A stretch of 64,000 nucleotides of DNA from Gemmataceae bacterium (GTDB lineage: Bacteria; Planctomycetota; Planctomycetia; Gemmatales; Gemmataceae). The position numbers were made by a program, and so were the translations under genes. The stretch spans positions 124,001 through 188,000 of the forward strand of contig SHZZ01000001.1 of the NCBI GenBank assembly GCA_009692005.1, in the 5' to 3' direction. Numbering within the stretch: position 1 is the stretch's first letter; every line of letters starts with the position of its first letter. Shown one piece after another: positions 53,521 to 62,500 of the stretch. Under the pieces are notes generated by a model. That model searched no databases. It was not told where the DNA came from and saw only the letters and a list, made by a program, of their open reading frames with translations.

Positions 53521-54711
53521 ATGTTTTGTCTAGAAAAAATCCAGCAGGAAATCCAACTAGCCAGACTAGACGGATGGCTTCTGTACGACTTCAGGAATTC
53601 CAACCCTTTGGCCCGGAGGGTGGTTGGCCTTTCGGATGCCCTATTTCTTTCCCGCCGCTGGTTTTATTTCATCCCCGCCCAGGGTGAGCCGATGAAAATT
53701 GTTCACCGCATAGAACCGCACTCCCTGGCGGGATTGCCTGGAAGGGAATTGGTGTACCTGACCTGGCAGGAGTTGGAGCAATCGGTTGCAGCGGCTTTGG
53801 CCAGCGCCAAGGCAATAGCCATGGAATATTCGCCTGGAAACGCCATTCCTTACTTGTCGCGGGTGGATGCAGGAACCCTGGAAATGGTGAGAAAAACCGG
53901 TGTTGCCGTGGTTTCCTCGGGAGACCTGAGTCAGGTTTTTGAATCGTGCCTGTCCCAAGAACAATGGAGTTTGCACTTGGAGGCTGCTCGTCATACGGCA
54001 ACGGCCTATGATGTGGTTTTTGCCGCCATCGCTTCGGCTATTCGCGGGAAAAGGGAGATGCGCGAAAGCATGGTGATTCAAATGATCCTGGACCATTTCA
54101 AAAAGAACGGCCTGGTGACCGATCACCCGCCCATCTGCGGGGTTGGCCCGCACAGTGGCGATCCCCATTATTCCACCTCGCCGGCAACCGACAGCCCAAT
54201 CCGGGAAGGCGATTTTATCCTCGTGGACCTGTGGGGAAAAATGGCCCATCCTCAAGGGATTTACAGCGATCTCACCTGGACGGGTTTTGCTGGGAAGAAA
54301 GCGCCAAACCATCTAAATACTGTTTTTCAAATCGTGGCCAAGGCCCGGGATTCAGCCATTCAAAAAGTCCGGGATGCCTTTGCTTCTGGAATTCCTTTGG
54401 AGGGTTGGGAAGTGGACAAGGCAGCCCGCAGGGTGATTACTGATTGTGGATATGGCCCAGCCTTTTGCCATCGGACCGGGCATTCAATTGGAAAAGAAAC
54501 CCATGGCAATGGGGCTAACATGGATGGTTTGGAGACACAAGATACTCGCAAAGTTCTTCCTTCCAGCCTGTTTTCGGTTGAGCCTGGGATTTATTTGCCC
54601 GAGTTTGGAGTTCGCTCGGAAGTGAATGTTTTTGTCCATCCCGATTCGAAGGTAGAAGTCACGGGGCCCGCGCCCCAAGCGAATATTGTTCCCATTCTGG
54701 CCAAATACTAG
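53521..54711 (+). CDS. M24-family Xaa-Pro peptidase
   Basis: 396 residues from the ATG at 53521, with GGGAGG upstream. The N-terminal creatinase-like domain (residues 1-140) is followed by the pita-bread fold. Metal ligands are Asp in FILVDLWGKM and YSDLTWTGF, His in CHRTGHSIGKETHG, and Glu in FSVEPGIYLPEF and RSEVNVFV. This fits prolidase/aminopeptidase P enzymes that cleave at proline. Its last 53 bases overlap the 3' end of the convergent ABC protein gene. Confidence 0.92.
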   Translation: MFCLEKIQQEIQLARLDGWLLYDFRNSNPLARRVVGLSDALFLSRRWFYFIPAQGEPMKIVHRIEPHSLAGLPGRELVYLTWQELEQSVAAALASAKAIAMEYSPGNAIPYLSRVDAGTLEMVRKTGVAVVSSGDLSQVFESCLSQEQWSLHLEAARHTATAYDVVFAAIASAIRGKREMRESMVIQMILDHFKKNGLVTDHPPICGVGPHSGDPHYSTSPATDSPIREGDFILVDLWGKMAHPQGIYSDLTWTGFAGKKAPNHLNTVFQIVAKARDSAIQKVRDAFASGIPLEGWEVDKAARRVITDCGYGPAFCHRTGHSIGKETHGNGANMDGLETQDTRKVLPSSLFSVEPGIYLPEFGVRSEVNVFVHPDSKVEVTGPAPQANIVPILAKY

Positions 54712-56599
54712 GTGGGGGATTGGCAGCCAGGAAATGAAAATACCCCTGGTAGGTTTGGTTTGTTTGCAAAAGGGTTTGGTGGGTTCCTTCAGCGACGAGT
54801 TGGCCTTGGTGAAAAAAGGCGATCCATCCTGCCTTTTCCAGCATCTTTGGCCTGCCGGATTCAATGAGGGTTACAGTTTCCCTGCTGACAAGTTGCAAGG
54901 CATCCTGGAGCAAATCTTCTTCAAATGTTGAAAGAGTTACATCGGGATCCTTGGCCAGAATTATTTTCTTCCCTTGCAGGATAACCCGACCGAGTCCTAG
55001 TAAAAAAGCCGCTGCTGGCTTTAGGGTTCCCTTGGAAAGTAATGTGGCATAACTCTTTGGCAGCAGGCCAACCTGCTTGTGCAACTTTATTTCACGGGCG
55101 GTATTCAAGACCTGGTGGAGGTCATAATAAAGGTTTCCCCCTGTGAGGTTTTCCAGAACGCTACCAGGGAGCAACCCGCCATCTTGGGTAACCATGCCAA
55201 TGTTGGCCGCCAAATCTTTGGGCGGAATTCTCCTCAAGTTGACTTGATCCAATCGGATTTCGCCCTGGGAAGGGTGAGATTTTCCCGCAAGTGTCAGGGC
55301 CAGCAGGGGGAAGGCTTCCTGGGCAAGACCGCAAAAAACTGTGACTCGATTTTTAGGAAGCACCAGGCTAAAGGGTTCAATTAAAAGCTTTCCACCGGGC
55401 AGGATAAGCGAGAATTGATCCAGGTGAAGGGTGGAAAAGGCTGGGAAGGAAACCAGGTCGTTTTCCTGGCTTTCCCGCAGGGGCAGCTCCCCCGGGGAAT
55501 TTAACAAAAGGCCAACGGCAGCAACCCCTTTTTCAATTTCTTTAATGGAGTGAGCCCAATAGGCCCCAGAAATGACGCCACCCGCGAGGAGGAGAAGGAA
55601 ACAGGAAAAATGTTCGAAGGCGAAAAATGTACTTGGGGAATACCTTGAGAAGTGGATTAAGGCGGCGCCCGTCGCCGCAAATCCTGACACGAGCAAGAGT
55701 TTTTTTTTCGGCCCGAAAAGGTTTTGAGAAAAAGCGAACCCTGTCAGGTAGCTTTTTACTTCGCGGTTCCAAAGGGAAATCGACCCAGATAGTTCTGCAA
55801 AGACGGCGCCTTTTTCCAATTGCAACGCCCGATTGTGTTCTTGACTAGTTCTATTCGACCAGGCAGTTGACCCTTGAATCCAGTTGGTGAAGGCAAATCC
55901 CAGTCCTAAAAATCCCAGGGCCATTAGCGTCAATGATGGAAATGTAATGATCCCGGTTAGAAAAATGAGGATGAAATAAAGCCCCGAGGTTTGATTTGCT
56001 CCCAAGTATTGAAAACCACCCTGGGCCACTTTCTCGAGCAATGCCAGCGGATTTTCCTGTTTTTGCCCTGAGGGTAGGTGGGGAAACAATTTTAGTTTTG
56101 AAAAATGCAAAGCGCCTGTTTGCCTTGCTGTTCCAAGGGCAAGTTGCCAGCTTACTTTTTGAATAACCCAGCCGGCGGCAATTAACAGCAGAAGAAACGA
56201 GAAAACCCCTGCAGCCAGGAAACCCAGGGAATCTTTATTTCCCTTTCCCCAGGGCCCGGTGCTTTTTTCGAGATTTGCCAGCATTTCATACAAAGGGGCA
56301 AGCGGCGATTGTCCCAAACTGGCTAACCCAAAAAGAAGTTCCACACCGGTTGGCTCCTTGGGCAAATTCCCGGATTCTGAAAAAAAAAGAATTAATTGGG
56401 AACCGTCAACGCTGGTTGCTAGAGGCCCGGGGATAATCACGGTTAAATTAAAAATTGCCCAAGAAGCCACGAGGAGAGCGAATGCGGAGATATAGGCTGC
56501 CAAGGAGGCAAGGAAGAGGCCAGCTCGGAGGGAATTGGTTTTCCATCCAATGCGAAATGACCTGAAAAAGAATATTCGTCCGGTATTAGTTGGAGGCAT
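54659..56599 (-). CDS. ABC-transporter-like membrane protein with dead ATPase domain
   Basis: 646 residues. The N-terminal 370 have about six membrane helices in the manner of an ABC exporter. The C-terminal nucleotide-binding domain keeps length and layout: FSLVLPKNRVTVFCGLAQEA, GEIRLDQVNLRRIPPKDLAANIGMVTQDGGLLPGSVLENL and QGQLVAEGTHQTLL. The catalytic motifs are gone. Walker A (G-x-x-G-x-G-K-S/T) is GLAQEAFP, the signature L-S-G-G-Q is LKPAA, Walker B D-E is replaced in IILAKDPDVT, and the switch His is absent in TLIESGRP. The Q-loop remains. It follows an ABC-2 permease gene in the same direction. Confidence 0.85.
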   Translation of the reverse strand: MPPTNTGRIFFFRSFRIGWKTNSLRAGLFLASLAAYISAFALLVASWAIFNLTVIIPGPLATSVDGSQLILFFSESGNLPKEPTGVELLFGLASLGQSPLAPLYEMLANLEKSTGPWGKGNKDSLGFLAAGVFSFLLLLIAAGWVIQKVSWQLALGTARQTGALHFSKLKLFPHLPSGQKQENPLALLEKVAQGGFQYLGANQTSGLYFILIFLTGIITFPSLTLMALGFLGLGFAFTNWIQGSTAWSNRTSQEHNRALQLEKGAVFAELSGSISLWNREVKSYLTGFAFSQNLFGPKKKLLLVSGFAATGAALIHFSRYSPSTFFAFEHFSCFLLLLAGGVISGAYWAHSIKEIEKGVAAVGLLLNSPGELPLRESQENDLVSFPAFSTLHLDQFSLILPGGKLLIEPFSLVLPKNRVTVFCGLAQEAFPLLALTLAGKSHPSQGEIRLDQVNLRRIPPKDLAANIGMVTQDGGLLPGSVLENLTGGNLYYDLHQVLNTAREIKLHKQVGLLPKSYATLLSKGTLKPAAAFLLGLGRVILQGKKIILAKDPDVTLSTFEEDLLQDALQLVSRETVTLIESGRPKMLEKAGWIAFFHQGQLVAEGTHQTLLQTNQTYQGYFHFLAANPPPSIWPEWEQYSLGARAP

Positions 56600-56660
56600 T
56601 TTCCTTGCCTGGGGAACTAACTTCCTGTTTACCCATTTTCATCCAAGGGCGACCCTGGTA

Positions 56661-57881
56661 TCAGGCGAGATCCCTGTCCTCGAACAAAACCAAGCCAAAC
56701 AACAAAGCAACGGAAGTGTAGATCATACCGTAGAAAGCTACCGAAAGAATGTAAATCAAATAGGGAACCAGGGGAAGTTGAGCATCGGCAACCAGGGCGG
56801 GCCCAACCCGGAAAAATTCCAATCCGGGTAGAATTGTGTCAAATACCTGGGCTGTAAAGGAAAGCAGTTTGGAAACCGGGGAATCGGGATTGTCGGCCAT
56901 GCCTTTTTCCCCGATGGCAACTAGCACTGGAGTAAGGTGGGCCAGGAAATAAATCACCAGTACGGAACTCAGGTTGACCACCATGGGCATTCTTGTGGCC
57001 AGGGACACGGAAATCGCAACCAGGACCATAACCTGGCAAAAGCTAAACACCAATCCAGGGAGAGATTCAATTGTGTGCTGGCACCAAAAGCCTATGCCAC
57101 GGAATAGATCCTTGACTTCTAGGGGCAGGGAACCGCCCGCCAGCAGCGAGGTTAACCACTCGGGCTGAGGCACTGGGTCAAGCCGGTCGAGCCAATGTTT
57201 GTAAAGCAAAACCCCTTCAAACAAGCAAAAGAGCAAGGAGGCGAGTAAAAACGCTGCCACCACAATCCCCAGAAATTTTCCCAGGAGGAATTGCCTGCGC
57301 GACACCGGTTTGCTCATCAGTGTTACCGCGGTCCGCCCTTCGATTTCCTCGCTGACAAACATACTTGCAGCGAGCGTGCCAAACACCACGGCGGCCAGCA
57401 TGATCGTGTCATAACCGAGTTCCTTGACCATGATCAGGTCTTCACCGAAGGTGAAATAGGGCACGAAGGGGGAGACAATCAAGGCAAAGGAAGCCAAGGA
57501 ACTAAGCAGCCAAAACATGGGCTGGCGGATGCCTTCACGAAACGCAGCCTGAGCGACAGCGCCACCTTTGGGCCATATTTTTAAAACGATTAAAAAGAAA
57601 GCAAGGAATCCGTCTAAAAGGATTTGCACTTGGAGTAAGGCGGCATAAACCCGGCCGGTGATTTCAATGCTGGCGGCTTCTTGAACAAAAATGTGGAAAA
57701 CCACGGGAAACAAGGCTCCGCCAGCGGCAATCCCCGCAAGCCAAGGGATCCACGAAGGGCCTTTTACCCCAGGCTCTTTGGGACTGGAAAAAAGCGCAGT
57801 CACCCACGGCAGGGCAGCCAAAATTAACCCATACATCAGAAGAGTTTCAATGGCCCATTGCGCAAAAGAAAGGTTTACCAT
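56661..57881 (-). CDS. ABC-2-type membrane permease
   Basis: 406 residues with eight to ten hydrophobic segments. The ABC-2 hallmark is VSEEIEGRTAVTLMSKPVSRRQFLLGKFLGIVVAAF near residue 180. Such permeases normally work with a separate ATPase, usually encoded just upstream, but here the upstream gene is acyP and the downstream one is the pseudo-ATPase protein. The active partner must be elsewhere, if there is one. Confidence 0.85.
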   Translation of the reverse strand: MVNLSFAQWAIETLLMYGLILAALPWVTALFSSPKEPGVKGPSWIPWLAGIAAGGALFPVVFHIFVQEAASIEITGRVYAALLQVQILLDGFLAFFLIVLKIWPKGGAVAQAAFREGIRQPMFWLLSSLASFALIVSPFVPYFTFGEDLIMVKELGYDTIMLAAVVFGTLAASMFVSEEIEGRTAVTLMSKPVSRRQFLLGKFLGIVVAAFLLASLLFCLFEGVLLYKHWLDRLDPVPQPEWLTSLLAGGSLPLEVKDLFRGIGFWCQHTIESLPGLVFSFCQVMVLVAISVSLATRMPMVVNLSSVLVIYFLAHLTPVLVAIGEKGMADNPDSPVSKLLSFTAQVFDTILPGLEFFRVGPALVADAQLPLVPYLIYILSVAFYGMIYTSVALLFGLVLFEDRDLA

Positions 57882-57923
57882 GAGTGCTGATTCCTGAAAT
57901 GCTCGATTCGCCTGTTTCTTATT

Positions 57924-58223
57924 CTAGTAATCTACACCGAAATCCACGAAGGACTGACAGGGAATTTCCACCTTTTCCATTCCCTGGATATTTTTCCCAA
58001 ATCGCCTTTGAATATCCCCAAGCAAGCCCTGAACCGCTCCGCAGGTTCCTTCCACCCGCAATTCTACCGAGCCATCCCGTAGATTTTTTACCCGGCCGCG
58101 AACCGGGTGGTTCCTGGCCAAGTAACAAGTCGATTGGCGAAACCCCACTCCTTGCACACGGCCCCGGAATAAGATTTTCCAGCTTTCTTCCTGGGGAGGT
58201 TCAGGACTACCTTGGCTTGGCAT
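57924..58223 (-). CDS. acyP: Acylphosphatase
   Basis: 99 residues. Hydrolyses carboxyl-phosphate bonds in acyl phosphates. The signature GRVQGVGFRQST contains the catalytic Arg near residue 25, and the catalytic Asn is in GRVKNLRDGSVELRVEG near 47. It is five bases downstream of nadK. Confidence 0.93.
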   Translation of the reverse strand: MPSQGSPEPPQEESWKILFRGRVQGVGFRQSTCYLARNHPVRGRVKNLRDGSVELRVEGTCGAVQGLLGDIQRRFGKNIQGMEKVEIPCQSFVDFGVDY

Positions 58224-58228
58224 CGCCC

Positions 58229-59071
58229 TTATTTTGGCTCCTGGCGGTAATTCGGCTGCAAACCCCAGTTTAATTTCTCGCGGAGGGACTTGTAAAGACT
58301 CTTGCCCGTTACTTTTGCCAGCCTGAACTGTACCGGGGCCTTCTTAATCGTAATGACCGTTCCACTTTCAATCGGGAACCGGTCCTGACCGTCGATGACC
58401 AGCGTGGTTCCGAAGGCGGCGCGGGTTACTTTGATTTGAAAGGTTTTCCCCGCGGAGTCCACCAGGCTGCGACCGGTTAATACATGGGGGCAGATGGGAG
58501 TAATGGCAAAGGCTTCAAGTTCTTGGTTGATGATTGGTCCGCCGGCTGAAAGATTGTGCGCGGTCGATCCGATGGGCGTGCTCAAAATCAACCCGTCCGC
58601 CGTGTAGGTGCAAACCGTTTCCTGATCGATCTGCAACTCCATGTCAATCATGTGGAAAGGAGCGCCGGCATGGATTACCACTTCATTCAAGCCGAGGTGC
58701 GGGCCTCCCATGGCTGGGTGGCTGCCGGTGCATTCAAACATGACATGGTTGGTGATGCGGAAATCGCCCTTGGCGACTTGCGGCAGGCAGCTTTCCAATT
58801 CTTGCACACCCAAGTCAGCGAGGAACCCCAACCGGCCAAGGTTGATTCCCAGAACGGGGTATTGCTGATAGCCCATTTGCCTGGCGGCACGCAAAATCGC
58901 TCCGTCGCCACCCAAGACCAAGGTCAAATCGGCTTGATGCCTCGACAAATCTTCTTTTTGTTCGAGGTCTACTAGCACGACCTGGCAATGTTTTTTTATG
59001 AAGGGAAGGAGCCGTTCTGCCTGTTCCACCACTCCGGGTCGCAGGGCGTTTCCCAAAACGAATATCCGCAT
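58229..59071 (-). CDS. nadK: NAD kinase
   Basis: 280 residues from the ATG at 59071, one base after the dxs stop. Makes NADP from NAD. Motifs are VLGGDGAILRAARQMG near residue 55, NLGRLGFLAD near 80, NEVVIH near 130 and DGLILSTPIGSTAHNLSAGGPI near 165. Coupled translation with dxs is likely. Confidence 0.95.
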   Translation of the reverse strand: MRIFVLGNALRPGVVEQAERLLPFIKKHCQVVLVDLEQKEDLSRHQADLTLVLGGDGAILRAARQMGYQQYPVLGINLGRLGFLADLGVQELESCLPQVAKGDFRITNHVMFECTGSHPAMGGPHLGLNEVVIHAGAPFHMIDMELQIDQETVCTYTADGLILSTPIGSTAHNLSAGGPIINQELEAFAITPICPHVLTGRSLVDSAGKTFQIKVTRAAFGTTLVIDGQDRFPIESGTVITIKKAPVQFRLAKVTGKSLYKSLREKLNWGLQPNYRQEPK

Positions 59072-59072
59072 T

Positions 59073-61013
59073 TCAATGCCCTGGGAAATATTCCGGTTTG
59101 TGAAGTTCATTCTCTCCAGGGGATTCTATAGCGCGGGCCAGCCAATTCTTGGTCAATTCCACAATTCCCTGGTGGTCGAGTTTCAGGTCTTTGAGCAGCT
59201 CCGCTCTCTCGGCATGGGGAATGAAATGGTCAGGGATCCCCCGGCGGAGAATTTTTCGGGTGTCTAATCCGGCGGCATTGGCTGCCTCCAGCACGGCGCT
59301 GCCAAATCCTCCCTCCAGAGTGCTTTCTTCCACCGTGATTACGACGGTGGCTTCCTCAATCGCTTTGCAAATTGTGGCCCGGTCCAGGGGTTTTAAAAAC
59401 CTGGCATTGATCAAGCCAACACTTAGGCCTTCTTCCCGCAGTTGACTGGCGGCCTTCTCACATTCCTTCAAAAGCGTGCCATAACTGATCAGGATAATAT
59501 CCTCGCCCCATTCAATTACTTCGGCCTGCCCTGGTTCCATGGGTACGAGGTCTCGTTCCACGCGGTCAAGCGAGGCCTTGGGATAGCGAATTCCGCTTGG
59601 CCCTTTCAATTGCAAGGCCAGCCGGAGCATCGGTTCCACATCGAGTTCGTCCCCTGGCGCCATCAGGGTCATGTTGGGAAACAGGCGCATATAGGTGTTA
59701 TCGAAAACGCCGTGGTGGGTGGGGCCATCGGGGCCGGTGAGGCCGGCGCGGTCCATGCAAAAAACCACAGGAAGATTTTGCAAGGCGACTTCCTGAAAGA
59801 TCTGATCGAAAGACCGTTGTAAGAAAGTGGAATAAATGTCCACCACGGGTCTTGCGCCGGCCTTGGCCATGCCGGCGGCAAAGGCCACTGCATGGGATTC
59901 GCAAATGCCGACATCGAAAAATCGGGTGGGAAATTCCTCGCGAATCTTTTCCAGCTTGTTGCCCTGGCACATGGCCGCCGTTATCACTGCTACTTTTCCG
60001 TTTTCTTGCATGATCTTGTGAAGGCAGTTGCTGACCACATCGGTGTACGCCTTGGAACCGCCTTTTTTCAGCGCCAGAATGGTTCTTTCAGGCCCGACTT
60101 TCTCGAACACCGGTGGCGTGTGATAGGTGACAGGGTCCTGGCTGGCTTGCGGAACACCGTGGCCTTTTTGTGTTAGCACATGAAGGAGAATGGGCCCTTT
60201 CTGATTCTTGACATCCTCGAGCCATTTCCGCAGGGAGGGTAAATCGTGGCCGTCAATCGGGCCAAAATAGCGGAAGCCCAATTCTTCAAAGAGCATCCCG
60301 CCGGTAAGGAACGCTTTCAGCCCGTCCTTGAGTTGTTCCAGGGCTGCTTTGGCCATGGGCCCAATCAGGGGGATTTTTGTCAGGAGGTCGCGCGCTTGGC
60401 GCTTGGAATCCTGGTAAAAGCTTGTCAGCCGGGCCTGGTCCAGGCAGCGTGCTAGCGCCCCGACTCGCGGGCAAATCGACATTTCATTGTCATTGAGAAT
60501 TACTAAAAGATTTTTCCCCAACCCGCCGGCGTTGTTCAGGGCTTCAAATACGATGCCCGAAGGCAGCGCTCCATCGCCAATGACGGCGACGCTATGCCTT
60601 TGCGTTTCCCCCAGTTGATCGTCACCAGCTTTCAAACCCAAGACTGTGGAGATGCTGGCGCCGGCATGGCCCGTCATAAATAGGTCAAATTCGCTTTCAT
60701 CCGGATTGGGATATCCCATCAACCCGCCCTTGGTGCGGATGGAGCTGAAGTCTTTCTGGCGGCCGGTGATTAACTTGTGAGGGTAGATTTGGTGGCCGGT
60801 GTCCCAGATCAGGCGATCTTTTCGAAAATCAAAAGTCAGGTGCAGCGCCAGGCAGAGTTCCACCACGCCGAGGTTGCTGGCGAAATGCGCGGGTCGAATG
60901 CTCAACACCCGCACCAGTTCATCCCGCATTTCCTGGGCCAGGAGAGTCAGTTCTTGGTTGCTGAGCTTTTTTAGGTCCTGCGGACCCTGAATATTGGGAA
61001 GGAAACGGGACAT
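59073..61013 (-). CDS. dxs: 1-deoxy-D-xylulose-5-phosphate synthase
   Basis: 646 residues from the ATG at 61013 (AAAGGATGG upstream); ATG 61037 is an alternative. Dxs is the thiamine-diphosphate enzyme that starts the methylerythritol isoprenoid pathway. Motifs are DTGHQIYPHKLITGR, GHAGASISTVLGLKAGD, VIGDGALPSGIVFEALNNAG (ThDP-binding), RFFDVGICESHAVAFAAGMA near residue 370, CMDRAGLTGPDGPTHHGVFD near 430 and TVEESTLEGGFGSAVLE. It is in the ispA-dxs order known from other bacteria. Confidence 0.97.
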   Translation of the reverse strand: MSRFLPNIQGPQDLKKLSNQELTLLAQEMRDELVRVLSIRPAHFASNLGVVELCLALHLTFDFRKDRLIWDTGHQIYPHKLITGRQKDFSSIRTKGGLMGYPNPDESEFDLFMTGHAGASISTVLGLKAGDDQLGETQRHSVAVIGDGALPSGIVFEALNNAGGLGKNLLVILNDNEMSICPRVGALARCLDQARLTSFYQDSKRQARDLLTKIPLIGPMAKAALEQLKDGLKAFLTGGMLFEELGFRYFGPIDGHDLPSLRKWLEDVKNQKGPILLHVLTQKGHGVPQASQDPVTYHTPPVFEKVGPERTILALKKGGSKAYTDVVSNCLHKIMQENGKVAVITAAMCQGNKLEKIREEFPTRFFDVGICESHAVAFAAGMAKAGARPVVDIYSTFLQRSFDQIFQEVALQNLPVVFCMDRAGLTGPDGPTHHGVFDNTYMRLFPNMTLMAPGDELDVEPMLRLALQLKGPSGIRYPKASLDRVERDLVPMEPGQAEVIEWGEDIILISYGTLLKECEKAASQLREEGLSVGLINARFLKPLDRATICKAIEEATVVITVEESTLEGGFGSAVLEAANAAGLDTRKILRRGIPDHFIPHAERAELLKDLKLDHQGIVELTKNWLARAIESPGENELHKPEYFPGH

Positions 61014-61069
61014 GGCATCCATCCTTTGTTTGTCCAACCCCGGCCTCGAATGCCAGGGCTCCTTTCATT

Positions 61070-62062
61070 TTAATGATCGCGTGTGGCAAGGAAATCCGCA
61101 AGTTCAACAAAAGGCAAACCGCCAGGTCCAAACTGCGTGGCGATCTCCTTGGCCCGGGAACATAACTCCCCGGCCAGGTGTTTGCTGCGTTCAGTCCCCA
61201 AGAGGCCCGGGTAAGTTAGCTTGCCCTTGCGGGCGTCTTTTCCCACTCTTTTCCCGGTAGCCTGGCAATTTCCTTCCACATCCAAAAGATCATCGGTAAC
61301 CTGAAAAGCTAACCCAATATTCTGACCGTATTGGTCCAAAAGGTCCAACAAATCTTCCCTGGAATTTTCGGTTTTTTGCCCTTGGGATACATGATACCCC
61401 ATTCTCAAGCAGGCTTGGAAAAGGGCGCCCGTTTTCCGCGAATGCAGGCGCTCCAGCTCCTGTTCCCCAGGAAGTGATTCTCCAAGGGGTGATTCCGAAG
61501 GAATTTTCCCTTCCCACATTAGGTCTTGAACCTGCCCGCCGACCATCCCAGCTCCCCCGATTCCCCGGGCCAATTCCAGACAACACGGGGCGCTGATTGA
61601 ACTCGGGTAGTTTTTTGCAAGGGTCTCAAAAGCCAGGGTTAAAAGCGCGTCCCCTGCTAAAATCGCCATGGCCTCCCCAAAAAGTTTGTGGCAGGTCGGG
61701 CGTCCCCGGCGAAGGTCATCATCGTCCATTGCTGGCAAATCGTCGTGGATCAGGGAATAAGCATGTACCAACTCGACCGCAGAGGCGGCTGGCCAGGGGT
61801 TGGCTTTGGCATGGAATACCCGGGAGGCTAATACAACCAAAACTGGCCGCAGCCTTTTTCCAGGCCCAAGCACTCCATGGCGCATCGCTTGCAATAAATT
61901 GCTGGGAAAACCCTGACTTGGGTCCAAAACCTTTTCCAAATGGCCGTTCACTTCAAAAGCCAATTCTTGCCATTGGAAAGGTAAACAGGTTCGATCAACT
62001 ATATTCACAGTGGACAAAAGTCTACGCTCCGTTTGTTGCGAAAACCCTACGCATAGTATCAT
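61070..62062 (-). CDS. ispA: Polyprenyl diphosphate synthase (IspA type)
   Basis: 330 residues, starting at the ATG at 62062 with AAAAAGG six bases upstream; a GTG at 62008 is possible. Makes farnesyl or geranylgeranyl diphosphate. The first Asp-rich motif is HDDLPAMDDDDLRRGRPTCHK near residue 110, the second is FQVTDDLLDVEG near 260, and GKRLRPVLV and GALFQACLRMG are family segments. Product chain length cannot be read from the sequence by eye. Confidence 0.93.
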   Translation of the reverse strand: MILCVGFSQQTERRLLSTVNIVDRTCLPFQWQELAFEVNGHLEKVLDPSQGFPSNLLQAMRHGVLGPGKRLRPVLVVLASRVFHAKANPWPAASAVELVHAYSLIHDDLPAMDDDDLRRGRPTCHKLFGEAMAILAGDALLTLAFETLAKNYPSSISAPCCLELARGIGGAGMVGGQVQDLMWEGKIPSESPLGESLPGEQELERLHSRKTGALFQACLRMGYHVSQGQKTENSREDLLDLLDQYGQNIGLAFQVTDDLLDVEGNCQATGKRVGKDARKGKLTYPGLLGTERSKHLAGELCSRAKEIATQFGPGGLPFVELADFLATRDH

Positions 62063-62172
62063 CCTGAGCCTTTTTGCTCCCAGGCGCTTCTTTCTTATTT
62101 TGCCTCGTCACGGGTCTAAATGGGTATTCCTGAGGGTCGGGCTGACTTTTCCGAATGAGAAAGACAGGGAAT

Positions 62173-62463
62173 TCACGAATCTTCCTCACCAAAGGGCAGG
62201 CCCGGCTCCTTGTCCCCCGTGGATTCGTGTCCAAAGGGTTTCAAACGCGGTTTCCCTTCTTCATCCACCCCGGTTAGCTTTACGATTTTTTGTTCCGCTT
62301 TCCTGAGGAAATCTTGGCACTGAGCCACCAGGCGGACCCCTTTTTCGTACAAGCGCAGGTGCTCTTCCAAATCGACCTGACCATTCTCCAGTTCCTTCAG
62401 GATCTCTTGGAGTTCCTTGAGGGAAGATTCAAAACTGTTGCTGGGAGTTTTTTTTGTTGCCAT
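62173..62463 (-). CDS. xseB: Exonuclease VII small subunit
   Basis: 96 residues. The XseB helical hairpin is FESSLKELQEILKELENGQVDLEEHLRLYEKGVRL, followed by CQDFLRKAEQKIVKL. The acidic C-terminal tail is longer than usual. It lies 37 bases downstream of xseA. Confidence 0.94.
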   Translation of the reverse strand: MATKKTPSNSFESSLKELQEILKELENGQVDLEEHLRLYEKGVRLVAQCQDFLRKAEQKIVKLTGVDEEGKPRLKPFGHESTGDKEPGLPFGEEDS

Positions 62464-62500
62464 GGTTTTGACTTTCCAGGTGAAAGGCCGCTATGGTTCC

